38,779 nt of DNA from JAMXLO01 sp041487355. Lineage in GTDB: Bacteria > Pseudomonadota > Alphaproteobacteria > Acetobacterales > Acetobacteraceae. The position numbers were made by a program, and so were the translations under genes. The notes beneath the pieces were generated by a model. The model did no database searches and was not told the origin of the DNA. It saw only the letters and a program-made list of their open reading frames with translations. Shown here one piece after another: positions 1 through 7,581 of the stretch. Every line of letters starts with the position of its first letter. The stretch's first letter is position 1. Location of the stretch: the NCBI GenBank assembly GCA_041487355.1, contig JBGPND010000025.1:1-38779 (forward strand). The letters are read 5' to 3'.

Positions 1-123
1 GTGATCGAGCGCGCCTTCTCGCACTTGAAGGATTGGCGACGCGTCGCAACACGATACGACAAGCTGGCCAGAAACTTTCGCGCCACCGTCACGCTCGCCC
101 TACTCTTCAGGTGGTGGATCTAA
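1..123 (+). mobile_element. IS5-family transposase, C-terminal end (cut by window edge)
   Basis: The first 40 codons, open from the window edge to TAA at 121-123, read as the C-terminal end of an IS5-family DDE transposase. The motifs IERAFSHLKDWRRVATRYDK and FRATVTLALLFRWW contain the glutamate of the DDE triad (residue 3 here) and the usual conserved tail. The rest of the element lies outside the window. The element end is probably just past the stop, because the neighbouring glycosyltransferase frame becomes alien there. A CTAG at 137-140 is a typical IS5-type target, but the left end is not visible, so a target duplication cannot be tested. Family is seen directly; the exact border is inferred. 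Confidence 0.75.
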
Positions 124-1016
124 TTGAGTCCGGAGCCTAGGCCGGTTGCAAGCAAGGCGGTAGGCAGCCGCGGCACCAGGCCCGTTTGCAGGAACTCCAG
201 CACCACAGGCAGACCGAGACCGAGACCTGCCGTGAGCAGAACCGCGCCCGTCGCGCCGAATGATTGCAGAGGCCGCTCCTGCTTCACCAGCATCATGATG
301 GTGCGCAGGATGCGCAGCCCATCGCTCACCGTGTGCAGCTTTGATTGCGACCCGGCGGAGCGACCGCGATAGGTCGTGGCGACCTCGCCGATCGGCATCT
401 TCAGTTCCAGCGCGTGGATGGTGAATTCGGTTTCCGTCTCGAACCCGGCCGCAAGTGCCGGGAACGACTTGACGAAGCGGCGGCTGAACACGCGGTAGCC
501 GGAGAGCACGTCGCTGACGCGGTTGCCGAACACCCGGCAGACCAGGAAGCTGAGCAGCCTGTTGCCGAGACGATGACCGCGCCGGTAGGCATCGTCCTGC
601 ACTGGCAGCCGCACCGCTGTCACCATGTCGAACTGGTTTTCCACGAGCATGCGCACCATTTCCGGTGCCGCTCCGGCATCGTAGGTATCGTCACCGTCGA
701 CCAGCACGTAGACGTCCGCTTCCACGTCGGCGAACATGCGCCGAACGACGTGACCCTTGCCCTGCAGAGTTTCGCTCCGTACGACGGCTCCGGCCGCGCG
801 CGCGACATGACGCGTGCGGTCGGAGGAGTTGTTGTCGTAGACGTGGATGACCGCATCCGGCAGGTTGGCGTGGAAATCGGCGACCACTTTCGCGACCGCG
901 AGCTCCTCGTTGTAGCAGGGAATCAGCAGGGCAATGCTGATGCCCTCCGACGCGGCATGGCTCAGCTTGTCATGCCGTAGCAGGGCGGAGTGGCGATCAG
1001 GACGGGTTCGCAGCAT
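120..1016 (-). CDS. GT2 glycosyltransferase, 3' end truncated by IS5 insertion
   Basis: This is a family 2 (GT-A fold) inverting glycosyltransferase, 298 residues, resembling polyprenyl-phosphate-sugar or EPS transferases. The N-terminal domain shows IPCYNEE (residues ~33-39), DNNSSDRT and the DxD-type motif DGDDTYD. SGYRVFSRRF and ETETEFTIHA follow. A hydrophobic stretch near residue 255-285 starts the C-terminal membrane region. Related proteins continue for another membrane helix and a cytoplasmic tail. Here the frame passes into the adjacent IS5 element and stops on a TAG at 120-122 that overlaps the transposase stop. The last helix is therefore missing and the protein may be inactive or mislocalised. 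It lies 27 bp downstream of the sugar transferase on the same strand, so both are probably one operon. The ATG at 1014-1016 is supported by similarity starting soon after it. Confidence 0.82.
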   Translation of the reverse strand: MLRTRPDRHSALLRHDKLSHAASEGISIALLIPCYNEELAVAKVVADFHANLPDAVIHVYDNNSSDRTRHVARAAGAVVRSETLQGKGHVVRRMFADVEADVYVLVDGDDTYDAGAAPEMVRMLVENQFDMVTAVRLPVQDDAYRRGHRLGNRLLSFLVCRVFGNRVSDVLSGYRVFSRRFVKSFPALAAGFETETEFTIHALELKMPIGEVATTYRGRSAGSQSKLHTVSDGLRILRTIMMLVKQERPLQSFGATGAVLLTAGLGLGLPVVLEFLQTGLVPRLPTALLATGLGSGLN

Positions 1017-1043
1017 GATGAGTGCACCTGACGGCGCCTCCGC

Positions 1044-1808
1044 TCAATAGGCGTTGCGCATGGCGAGCACCGACACCGCCGTCCGCACCAGGATCACGAG
1101 GTCGAGCCACAGGGACCAGTTGTCGATGTATTCCAGATCGGATTCGACACGGCGCAGCAGCTTGTCCTCGGTCTCGGTCTCGCCGCGCCAGCCGCGGACC
1201 TGCGCCAGGCCGGTCATGCCCGGCTGGACGCGATGGCGCGCGGCATAACGCGCCGTGACCAGTTCGAACGGCCTGCCGCCGGCGCAGGTGCCAGGCGCAT
1301 GCGGCCGCGGCCCGACGATCGACATGTCGCCGCGCAGCACATTGAGCAGCTGCGGCAGTTCGTCCAGCGATGTGCGCCGCAGGATTGCGCCGACGCGGGT
1401 GACCCTGGGATCGCGCCGCGCGGTCTGCCTGAGCCTGCCCTGGTCCGGCGCATGGTGGTGCATCGTGCGGAATTTAAACATCTCGAAGTCGATATTGGCG
1501 AAACCGATGCGACGCTGGCGGAACAGGATGGGGCCCGGGCTTTCCAGGCGGATCGCCAGGGCGGCGACGAGCATGGCCGGGCACAACACGGCGAGCAGCA
1601 GCAGCGCGATCGCGATGTCTGTCAGCCGCTTGGCCGAACCATGCCAGCCGCTGATCGGCCAGCGCGACGGTTCGGCGTAGGAAATCGGCGCGATGGCCAG
1701 AACGGCCGATGTAAACAGCGCCTCGTTGATTGTACTGCCGCTCGGGTGGAACATGGCCGCCGCCTTTGCCGTCACTCGGTTTGATGAAACCGCGTCGTAT
1801 TGGCGCAT
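1044..1808 (-). CDS. Undecaprenyl-phosphate sugar-1-phosphate transferase (ExoY/WcaJ type)
   Basis: This membrane enzyme starts polysaccharide repeat-unit assembly by moving a sugar-1-phosphate onto undecaprenyl phosphate. The bacterial sugar transferase domain fills the C-terminal 200 residues. It opens with KRLTDIAIA and a transmembrane helix, then SPGPILFRQRRIG, the signature KFRTM, DPRVTRVG, RRTSLDELPQL, GDMSIVGPRPH and PGMTGLAQVRGWRGET. Only one helix precedes the catalytic domain, so this is the short ExoY-like form rather than the five-helix WbaP form. The start is uncertain: ATG at 1808 (254 aa), an in-frame TTG at 1817, or ATG at 1754, which has the best purine-rich stretch upstream. 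The sugar donor cannot be told from sequence. Confidence 0.9.
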   Translation of the reverse strand: MRQYDAVSSNRVTAKAAAMFHPSGSTINEALFTSAVLAIAPISYAEPSRWPISGWHGSAKRLTDIAIALLLLAVLCPAMLVAALAIRLESPGPILFRQRRIGFANIDFEMFKFRTMHHHAPDQGRLRQTARRDPRVTRVGAILRRTSLDELPQLLNVLRGDMSIVGPRPHAPGTCAGGRPFELVTARYAARHRVQPGMTGLAQVRGWRGETETEDKLLRRVESDLEYIDNWSLWLDLVILVRTAVSVLAMRNAY

Positions 1809-1936
1809 TGAAAACAACCACTAGTTGCAATCTTGGCTCAAATGCCTGACCGGCCGGTTAACACTCAGCGCGAATGACGCATGGCTTCGCATCGCCCTGG
1901 GCAGGGCTATGGTTGCAATCGGAACCAGTTATTCGG

Positions 1937-2392
1937 TCAATGGAATACCATCGTGCGCGAGAGGCTGAAGTTCAGGAACATGCCGGCGATCGCGCCGGCT
2001 CCGACCGCGAGCACCGGCTCCGCGGCGCAGAGCGGCACGAAAGTGACCAGTGCGGCATAGGCGCCGCGGTTCAGCACGAACCCTCCGAGATTGACCAACA
2101 GGAAGCGTGCCCACTGGTGATGGGCGGGCCCGCTTCCCTTGCCGCGGAAGGTCCAGAGCCGGTTCAGGATCCAGGTCACGCTGGCGGCCACCCCGTAGGC
2201 GACCGCGCCGGCGCCATAAAGCCCAAGCGAATAACGCAGCGCGTAGACCGTTGCCGTGTCCGCCAGGAAGCCGACCGTCCCGACGCTGCCGAACATCAGG
2301 AACTGCACCAGCGTGACGATGCGCGCGGGAGTCGCGAACTGTCGCGCCGGCGGCGGAAGCTGGGTCGCAAGGCGGAGCAGCAGGGCGTGCAT
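1937..2392 (-). CDS. GtrA-like membrane protein
   Basis: This is a small four-helix membrane protein of the GtrA family (151 residues from ATG 2392). Family members move, or help to move, polyprenyl-linked sugars across the inner membrane. Seen here are QFLMFGSVGTVGFLADT in helix 1, ASVTWILNRLWTF in helix 2 with the conserved NRxWTF, and two further hydrophobic segments ending in a short basic tail. The frame is open upstream of 2392, but similarity begins only after that ATG. The stretch before it is a run of 7-bp repeats placed directly against the start codon. The gene lies 128 bp upstream of the sugar transferase on the same strand and fits the same polysaccharide cluster. Confidence 0.85.
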   Translation of the reverse strand: MHALLLRLATQLPPPARQFATPARIVTLVQFLMFGSVGTVGFLADTATVYALRYSLGLYGAGAVAYGVAASVTWILNRLWTFRGKGSGPAHHQWARFLLVNLGGFVLNRGAYAALVTFVPLCAAEPVLAVGAGAIAGMFLNFSLSRTMVFH

Positions 2393-2396
2393 AGCG

Positions 2397-2424
2397 TGGT
2401 CAGTGGTCAGTGACAGGTGGTCAG
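2397..2424 (-). repeat. Heptamer repeat run (CTGACCA) at a gene start
   Basis: On the minus strand, heptamers CTGACCA, CCTGTCA, CTGACCA and CTGACCA follow one another in exact 7-bp phase, ending just before ATG 2392 of the GtrA-like gene. On the plus strand this appears as TGGTCAG at 2397, 2404 and 2418. A second run with the same period and nearly the same unit (CTGATCA) lies at 34855-34885. Function unknown. Confidence 0.7.
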
Positions 2425-2445
2425 TATAGAAGGTCACGCCATTGA

Positions 2446-2928
2446 CCAAGCCTCCGAGGGAAGCACCCCACGCAGCGACGCGAATTCCTGGCCGAATCGG
2501 CCGCCACCCTGGCCCTTCCGGCAATTGCGCGGGCGCAAGGCAGCCGGGTATTGAAATTCATTCCGCAAGCCGACCTGACCGTGCTGGACCCGGTATGGAC
2601 CACCGCCTACGTCACCCGGAACCACGCCTTCATGGTGTTCGATACGCTCTACGGCCAGGACAGCAGCTACAAGGCCTCGCCGCAGATGGTCGCCGGGCAT
2701 GCTGTGGAAAGCGACGGCAAGCTATGGAAGCTGACGCTGCGCGATGGGCTGAAATGGCATGACGGGGAACGCGTTCTGGCACGCGACTGTGTGGCGTCGG
2801 TGCAGCGCTGGGGCAGGCGCGATGCGTTCGGCCAGGCCCTGCTTGCGGCCACCGATGAGCTGTCCGCCCCCGACGACAGGACGATACAGTTCCGCCTGAA
2901 CAAGCCGTTCCCGCTGCTGCCTGACGCG
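2446..2928 (+). pseudogene. ABC transporter substrate-binding protein (SBP_bac_5), truncated
   Basis: This is the N-terminal third of a peptide/opine-type periplasmic binding protein. A Tat-like signal peptide is readable (QRREFLAES, then an ALPAIARAQG cleavage region), followed by mature sequence with DPVWTTAYVTRN, DTLYG, LTLRDGLKWHDG and VLARDC. It is about 60% identical by eye to the intact binding protein at 13274-14857. No ATG, GTG or TTG exists in frame between the stop at 2443-2445 and the signal peptide. A TTG at 2442 with GAAGG upstream may be the old start, lost by a frameshift. Homology ends at about 2928 (RLNKPFPLLPDA), where the sequence passes into a chemotaxis gene on the other strand. 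Its place just upstream of the transporter operon suggests it was that operon's binding protein. Confidence 0.85.
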
Positions 2929-2929
2929 C

Positions 2930-3305
2930 CCTGCTCCTCGCCCGGTGCGATCAGGTGCTGATGAGCTTCGCGCTCCTTGGCGCAGAGCTGCAATTGCTCC
3001 TTGATGACAGCGGCCGCATGCTTATGCTGGGAGTTGGTGACCGCGAGCAACTGGCCGCCCTGGTTCATGCGCAGCCGCTCGCTGAGCTGAGCCATGTGCC
3101 CGAGGGTGCGGGTGCTCGGCAGGTAGTCGTCGCGGAAGGCCTGCGCATTGGCATTCACGGCGTCCAGCCGCTGGATGGCAAAGAAACCAAGGCCGACGGT
3201 GCATACCAGCACGGCGGCGAACGCGGCGATGACCTTGCCGCGGATGCTGAGCCGGTTGAGCAGATGCGTTACGTCGCGTCTCCAGGGGGATGATGGCGGC
3301 TTCAT
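2930..3305 (-). pseudogene. Methyl-accepting chemotaxis protein, N-terminal fragment
   Basis: From ATG 3305 this reads as the beginning of a chemoreceptor: a short basic cytoplasmic start, LSIRGKVIAAF leading into transmembrane helix 1, then a four-helix-bundle ligand domain (AIQRLDAVNANA, DYLPSTRTLGHMAQL, REAHQHLIAPGEEQ). Homology stops at about 2930. The second membrane helix, HAMP and signalling domains are absent. The frame runs on for some 80 codons through the antisense of the binding-protein fragment, which is not receptor sequence. This piece cannot signal. It shares one breakpoint with the binding-protein fragment, so a single deletion or inversion probably removed the 3' ends of both genes. 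Confidence 0.8.
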
Positions 3306-3608
3306 GCGAAGCTGCTTGTGGCGGGTTGCTCGCGCTCTATTCGGTTTGTGTTAACCAGCTACCAACGACAGGCGGCCGTGAGGGCCGTGTTCTTCCGCCC
3401 GCCGGCGCATCGCCGCACCGCGATACGCGCTGGCCTTTCGCGCAGGGCTGGGGCAGGGTAAACCCACCGGGGCTGGGACCGGCGCAAGCATAAATGCGGG
3501 GACGGAGGCTGGAGCGGACGATGCATCGTCGGGGATTCCTGGAGGCGGGGACGCGGGCGGCGACCCGCGCGCCCACGTCGGCCAGGCGCTGAACGGAGAG
3601 ACGAGGGA
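3306..3608. other. Gene-free spacer with two small palindromes
   Basis: This 303-bp stretch between the receptor fragment and the transporter operon holds no convincing gene. It contains a perfect 14-bp palindrome at 3517-3530 (GACGATGCATCGTC) and a GC-rich hairpin at 3552-3569 (CGCGGG arms, 6-nt loop). The ribosome-binding site of the first permease (GGAGAG, near 3595) is at its end. An operon promoter probably lies here, but I could not pick convincing -35/-10 boxes. Confidence 0.5.
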
Positions 3609-4550
3609 ATGCTTGCCTACGCCGCTCGGCGTGTCCTGGCCACCATCCCGGTGATGCTCATCGTCGCCTTCTTTGTGTTCAGCCTGCTGTATCTGGCCCC
3701 CGGCGATCCAGCCGCGATCATCGCCGGCGACCAGGCCACGCCCGCCGACGTTGACCGCATCCGGGCCTCGCTCGGCCTCGACCGGCCCTTCGTCGTGCGC
3801 TTCGGCGAGTGGCTGTGGCAGATCATGCACGGCGACCTCGGCACGTCGATCTTCACCAACCTGCCGGTCAGCCACATGATCGCGCAGCGCATCGAGCCGA
3901 CCCTGTCGCTGATGGTGCTGACGATCGTGTTCTCCATCGTCGTCGCCATCCCGCTCGGGGTGATCGCGGCGTGGAAGCACGGCTCCTGGATCGACCGGTC
4001 GGTGATGATGCTGGCCGTGTTAGGCTTCTCCGTGCCGGTGTTCGTGATTGGCTATCTGCTGGCCTATGTGTTCGCGCTGCAGCTCGACTGGCTACCCGTG
4101 CAGGGCTTCACCTCGATCAGCCAGGGGCTCTGGCCATTCCTGCGCAACCTGATCCTGCCCACCGTGGCGCTTGGGCTGGTCTACGTTGCCCTGCTCGCGC
4201 GCATCACCCGCGCGACGATGCTCGAAGTACTCAGCCAGGACTATGTGCGCACCGCCAAGGCGAAGGGTGTGGGTCAGCGCGCGGTGCTGTTCGTGCATGC
4301 ACTGAAGAACGCCGCGGTGCCCATCGTCACGGTGCTGGGCATCGGCGTCGCGCTGCTGATCGGCGGCGCGGTGATCACCGAGAGCGTGTTCGCCATCCCC
4401 GGCCTCGGCCGTCTCACGGTCGATGCGATCCTGCGGCGGGACTATCCGGTGATCCAGGGCGTCGTGCTGTTGTTCAGCTTCGTCTATGTCCTGGTGAACC
4501 TTGTCGTTGATCTGCTCTACACTCTGTTTGACCCGAGGATCCGCTATTGA
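3609..4550 (+). CDS. ABC transporter permease, DppB/OppB type
   Basis: This is an inner-membrane permease (313 residues) of a peptide/opine/nickel-class ABC importer. It begins with the family's typical first helix (YAARRVLATIPVMLIVAFFVFSLL), followed by APGDPA, the periplasmic region and five more helices. The coupling-helix (EAA) region is readable as DYVRTAKAKGVGQRAVLFVHALKNA. The tail VDLLYTLFDPRIRY is the usual C-terminus. It pairs with the DppC-type permease 81 bp downstream. GGAGAG and GAGGG sit upstream of ATG 3609. Substrate cannot be assigned, since the operon's own binding protein is broken. Confidence 0.93.
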   Translation: MLAYAARRVLATIPVMLIVAFFVFSLLYLAPGDPAAIIAGDQATPADVDRIRASLGLDRPFVVRFGEWLWQIMHGDLGTSIFTNLPVSHMIAQRIEPTLSLMVLTIVFSIVVAIPLGVIAAWKHGSWIDRSVMMLAVLGFSVPVFVIGYLLAYVFALQLDWLPVQGFTSISQGLWPFLRNLILPTVALGLVYVALLARITRATMLEVLSQDYVRTAKAKGVGQRAVLFVHALKNAAVPIVTVLGIGVALLIGGAVITESVFAIPGLGRLTVDAILRRDYPVIQGVVLLFSFVYVLVNLVVDLLYTLFDPRIRY

Positions 4551-4567
4551 TCGCGACCATTCCCTCA

Positions 4568-4613
4568 ACGTCATGCCCGTCCCCGGGGTCGACCCCGGGG
4601 ACGGGCATGACGT
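4568..4613. repeat. 46-bp perfect palindrome between permease genes
   Basis: Positions 4568-4590 are the exact reverse complement of 4591-4613, with no loop. The core is GTCATGCCCGTCCCCGGGGTC and its mirror. It fills more than half of the 81-bp gap between the two permease genes. In RNA it would form a very stable hairpin inside the operon message. Its GTCATG ends and GC-rich core resemble the palindromes at 26514-26593 and 38704-38779, so it is probably a dispersed REP-like repeat. Confidence 0.9.
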
Positions 4614-4631
4614 GAGCGTGAGGCAACCGGT

Positions 4632-5540
4632 ATGAGCTCTGCCACCACAACTCGTGCCTATACGTCCGCACCTTCCCTGCCGGACGTATTGCCTCCGGCC
4701 AAGCAGCGCGGCAGGGCGATGACCTTCGTCCACCGCCATCCCGCCATCGTGGTTGGCGGAGGGCTGCTGCTCCTCATGATCCTTATCGCAATTCTCGCGC
4801 CGTTCCTTGGCACAGTAGACCCGACAGCGTTGGCACCGGCGAAGCGTACCCGCGAGCCGTCGGCGCAATACTGGTTCGGCAGCGACATGCTTGGCCGCGA
4901 CGTGTATTCCCGGGTGATCTACGGCGCGCGCATCTCGCTGATCGTCGGTTTCGCCGTGGCGGCGATCTCCTCGGCGATCGGCTCCTTCATCGGCCTGGTC
5001 TCGGGTTTCATCCGCGCGCTCGATTCCATCGTCATGCGGGTGATGGACGGGCTGATGTCGATCCCGCCGATCCTGCTGGCGATCGCGCTGATGGCACTGA
5101 CCCGCGCTTCGGTGCAGAACGTGGTCATCGCCATCAGCGTGGCGGAGTTTCCCCGCGTGTCGCGGCTGATCCGCGGCGTGGTGCTGAGCCTGCGCGAGCA
5201 GCCCTATGTCGAGGCGGCGATCGCGTCCGGCACGCGGCTGCCGATGATCATCATCAAGCACATCCTGCCGAACACGCTGGCGCCGCTGATGGTGAACGCC
5301 ACCTTCATCTGTGCCTCGGCCATGATTACCGAGGCCGCGTTGTCGTTCATCGGCGCCGGCACGCCGCCGATCGTGCCGAGCTGGGGCAACATCATGGCGG
5401 AGGGCAGGGCGCTCTGGCAGGTGAAGCCCTATATCGTGTTCTTCCCCGCGGTGTTCCTCTGCATCACCGTGCTGTCGGTGAACCTGCTGGGCGACGGATT
5501 GCGCGACGCGCTCGACCCACGGCTGGCCAAGCGGATCTGA
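4632..5540 (+). CDS. ABC transporter permease, DppC/OppC type
   Basis: This is the second inner-membrane permease (302 residues) of the importer. A cytoplasmic N-terminus of about 40 residues precedes helix 1 (HPAIVVGGGLLLLMILIAIL). The OppC N-terminal motif region (FLGTVDPTAL, YWFGSDMLGRDVYSRVIYGAR) follows. The EAA loop is readable as QPYVEAAIASG and HILPNTLAPLMV. LSFIGAGTPPIVPSWGNIMAEG and the tail GDGLRDALDPRL are characteristic. It would form the heterodimeric channel with the preceding DppB-type protein. The gap before it carries a long palindrome, unusual between two subunits needed in equal amounts. A weak GAGG lies 13 bp before ATG 4632. Confidence 0.93.
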   Translation: MSSATTTRAYTSAPSLPDVLPPAKQRGRAMTFVHRHPAIVVGGGLLLLMILIAILAPFLGTVDPTALAPAKRTREPSAQYWFGSDMLGRDVYSRVIYGARISLIVGFAVAAISSAIGSFIGLVSGFIRALDSIVMRVMDGLMSIPPILLAIALMALTRASVQNVVIAISVAEFPRVSRLIRGVVLSLREQPYVEAAIASGTRLPMIIIKHILPNTLAPLMVNATFICASAMITEAALSFIGAGTPPIVPSWGNIMAEGRALWQVKPYIVFFPAVFLCITVLSVNLLGDGLRDALDPRLAKRI

Positions 5541-5544
5541 GCGT

Positions 5545-6534
5545 ATGGCTCTGCTCGAGGTCGAGAATTTACAGACGCATTTCGCGACGCTCGACGGCGT
5601 GGTGCGCGCGGTGGAGGGTGTTTCATTCCAGGTGGATGCCGGTCAGACGATCGGCATCGTGGGCGAGTCCGGTTGCGGCAAGTCGGTCACCGCGATGTCG
5701 ATCCTGCGGCTGATCCAGGAGCCGCCCGGCAAGATTGCCGGCTCGATCCGCTTCCAGGGGCGCAACCTGCTGGCGTTGTCGGAGCCGGAGATGCGCGACA
5801 TCCGCGGCAACGACATCTCGATGATCTTCCAGGAGCCGATGACCAGCCTCAATCCGGTGCTGACGGTGGGCAAGCAGATCGGCGAGACGCTGCGATTGCA
5901 CCAGGGCCTGTCGGCGCGCGACGCGGAGCACAAGGCGATCGACATGCTGGTGCTGGTCGGCATCCCCGCGCCGCAGCGGCGGGTGCGCGAATATCCGCAC
6001 CAGCTTTCGGGCGGGATGCGCCAGCGGGTGATGATCGCGATGGCGCTCGCCTGCAATCCGAAGCTGCTGATCGCCGACGAACCGACGACAGCGCTGGACG
6101 TGACGATCCAGGCGCAGATTCTCGACCTGATGCTTGATCTGAAGAACCGTCTGGGTTCGGCGATCATGCTGATCACGCATGATCTTGGCGTGGTGGCCGA
6201 GATGTGCGAGCGCGTGGTGGTGATGTATGCCGGGCGCAAGGTCGAGGAAGCACCGGTGACGGAAATCTTCGCCCGCCCGCTGCATCCTTATACGCGCGGG
6301 TTGCTGGGCTCGGTGCCAAAGCTCGGTTCGTCGCTGAGCGACGGCGGGCGTGGCAAGCTCGCGGAAATTCCTGGCCAGGTGCCGAGCCTGCGGCAGAAGA
6401 TTGTCGGCTGCGCGTTTGCTGGCCGTTGCCCGATGGCGACCGATCTATGCAGTCGCGTCACGCCGGCGATCGAGACCAAGGCGCCCGACCATCTGGTCGC
6501 TTGCCACTATGCCGAACGCCGGATGGCCGCATGA
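5545..6534 (+). CDS. ABC transporter ATPase, DppD/OppD type
   Basis: This ATP-binding subunit (329 residues) powers the importer on the cytoplasmic face. Walker A is GESGCGKSV (40-48), Q-loop Gln at ~96 (IFQEPMTSLNP), signature LSGGMRQR (154-161), Walker B LLIADEP (174-180) and H-loop His ~212 (LITHDLG). The C-terminal oligopeptide-transporter domain carries a cysteine set (GCAFAGRCP and two later Cys), which in DppD-like proteins can bind an Fe-S cluster. It starts 4 bp after the permease stop and overlaps the next ATPase start in an ATGA, so all four genes are surely one transcript. A close paralogue is at 26613-27596. Confidence 0.94.
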   Translation: MALLEVENLQTHFATLDGVVRAVEGVSFQVDAGQTIGIVGESGCGKSVTAMSILRLIQEPPGKIAGSIRFQGRNLLALSEPEMRDIRGNDISMIFQEPMTSLNPVLTVGKQIGETLRLHQGLSARDAEHKAIDMLVLVGIPAPQRRVREYPHQLSGGMRQRVMIAMALACNPKLLIADEPTTALDVTIQAQILDLMLDLKNRLGSAIMLITHDLGVVAEMCERVVVMYAGRKVEEAPVTEIFARPLHPYTRGLLGSVPKLGSSLSDGGRGKLAEIPGQVPSLRQKIVGCAFAGRCPMATDLCSRVTPAIETKAPDHLVACHYAERRMAA

Positions 6535-7538
6535 CCGAACGCCCACTGCTCGAAGTCAGAGGCCTGAAGAAGCACTTCCCGATCCACGGCGGCATACTCG
6601 GCCTGGAGACGGCGAAGGTCTACGCGGTGGATGGCGTGTCGTTCTCCATCAATCGCGGCGAGACGCTGTCGCTGGTGGGTGAATCCGGTTGCGGCAAGTC
6701 CACCGTCGGCAAGGCGATCCTGCGCCTCTATGCGGTCACCGACGGCGAGGTCTGGCTGGACGGCCAGCGCATCGACAACCTCCCCGCCGGCAAGCTGCGC
6801 CCGCTGCGCCGGCGCGTGCAGGTGGTGTTCCAGGACCCGTTCTCTTCGCTCAATCCACGCATGAAGATACGCGACATCCTGGCCGAGCCGCTGATCAATT
6901 TCGGCCTCGCCCGCGGCGGCCGCGAGTTGACTGAGCGGGTCGAGCAGTTGATGGACAAGGTGCAACTGCCGCGCGATGCGATCGGCCGTTATCCGCACGA
7001 GTTTTCCGGCGGCCAGCGGCAGCGCATCGGCATCGCTCGGGCTTTGGCGCCTGGTGCCGACCTGATCATCTGCGACGAGGCGGTGTCCGCGCTGGACGTG
7101 TCGGTGAAGGCGCAGATCATCAACCTGCTGGTCAATTTGCAGGACGAGCTCGGCCTGGCGCTGCTGTTCATCAGCCACGACCTCGCCATCGTCGAGCATC
7201 TGACGCACCGCGTGGCGGTGATGTATCTCGGCAAGATCGTCGAGCTGGCGGACCGGCGCACGCTGTTCGCCAGCTCACATCATCCGTACACACGGGCGCT
7301 GCTGTCGGCGGTGCCGGTGCCGGACCCGACCGCGAAACGCCAGCGCATCATCCTGACCGGCGATGTGCCGAGCCCGATCAACCCGCCTTCCGGCTGCCGT
7401 TTCCACACCCGCTGCCCCTTTACCTTCGACCGCTGCCGCGTCGAGGAGCCGGTGCTGCGCCCGGTCGGCGACGGGCACGAGTCGGCGTGCCACCTGGATC
7501 ACGTGCCGGGCGGGCAGGTCGTGCCGGTCGCGGCTTGA
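6531..7538 (+). CDS. ABC transporter ATPase, DppF/OppF type
   Basis: This is the second ATP-binding subunit (335 residues). Walker A is GESGCGKST (50-58), Q-loop at ~101 (VFQDPFSSLNP), signature FSGGQRQR (158-165), H-loop His ~216. The Walker B region reads CDEAVSALD, with Ala where most homologues have Pro; the catalytic Glu is kept, so activity is expected. The C-terminal GCRFHTRCPF cysteine motif is present. ATG 6531 is fixed by the 4-bp ATGA overlap with the DppD gene and by the family N-terminus (LLEVRGLKKHFP); the longer upstream frame is only antisense noise. The promoter of the following toxin-antitoxin operon overlaps this gene's stop codon. Confidence 0.94.
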   Translation: MTERPLLEVRGLKKHFPIHGGILGLETAKVYAVDGVSFSINRGETLSLVGESGCGKSTVGKAILRLYAVTDGEVWLDGQRIDNLPAGKLRPLRRRVQVVFQDPFSSLNPRMKIRDILAEPLINFGLARGGRELTERVEQLMDKVQLPRDAIGRYPHEFSGGQRQRIGIARALAPGADLIICDEAVSALDVSVKAQIINLLVNLQDELGLALLFISHDLAIVEHLTHRVAVMYLGKIVELADRRTLFASSHHPYTRALLSAVPVPDPTAKRQRIILTGDVPSPINPPSGCRFHTRCPFTFDRCRVEEPVLRPVGDGHESACHLDHVPGGQVVPVAA

Positions 7539-7564
7539 ACGCGGATGAGCGCCGATGATATAAA
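7535..7564 (+). promoter_or_regulatory. Sigma70-type promoter of the toxin-antitoxin operon
   Basis: TTGAAC at 7535-7540 and TATAAA at 7559-7564 are separated by 18 bp, a near-consensus housekeeping promoter. The -35 box overlaps the stop codon of the upstream ATPase gene. Transcription would begin at about 7570-7572, on or next to the antitoxin ATG at 7571, suggesting a leaderless message. Seen in sequence; activity is inferred. Confidence 0.65.
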
Positions 7565-7581
7565 GTGATCATGCTGATCAC
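7565..7581. promoter_or_regulatory. Probable antitoxin operator (inverted repeat)
   Basis: GTGATCA, a 3-bp spacer and TGATCAC form a perfect 7-bp inverted repeat that directly follows the -10 box and covers the antitoxin start codon. Type II antitoxins usually repress their own operon by binding such sites. Protein bound here would block both the transcription start and the translation start. Confidence 0.6.

Noticed and set aside
6531..7538. Walker B change (CDEAVSALD) as an inactivating mutation
   Set aside because: Only the Pro after the catalytic Glu is changed; Asp and Glu are kept, so the ATPase should still work.
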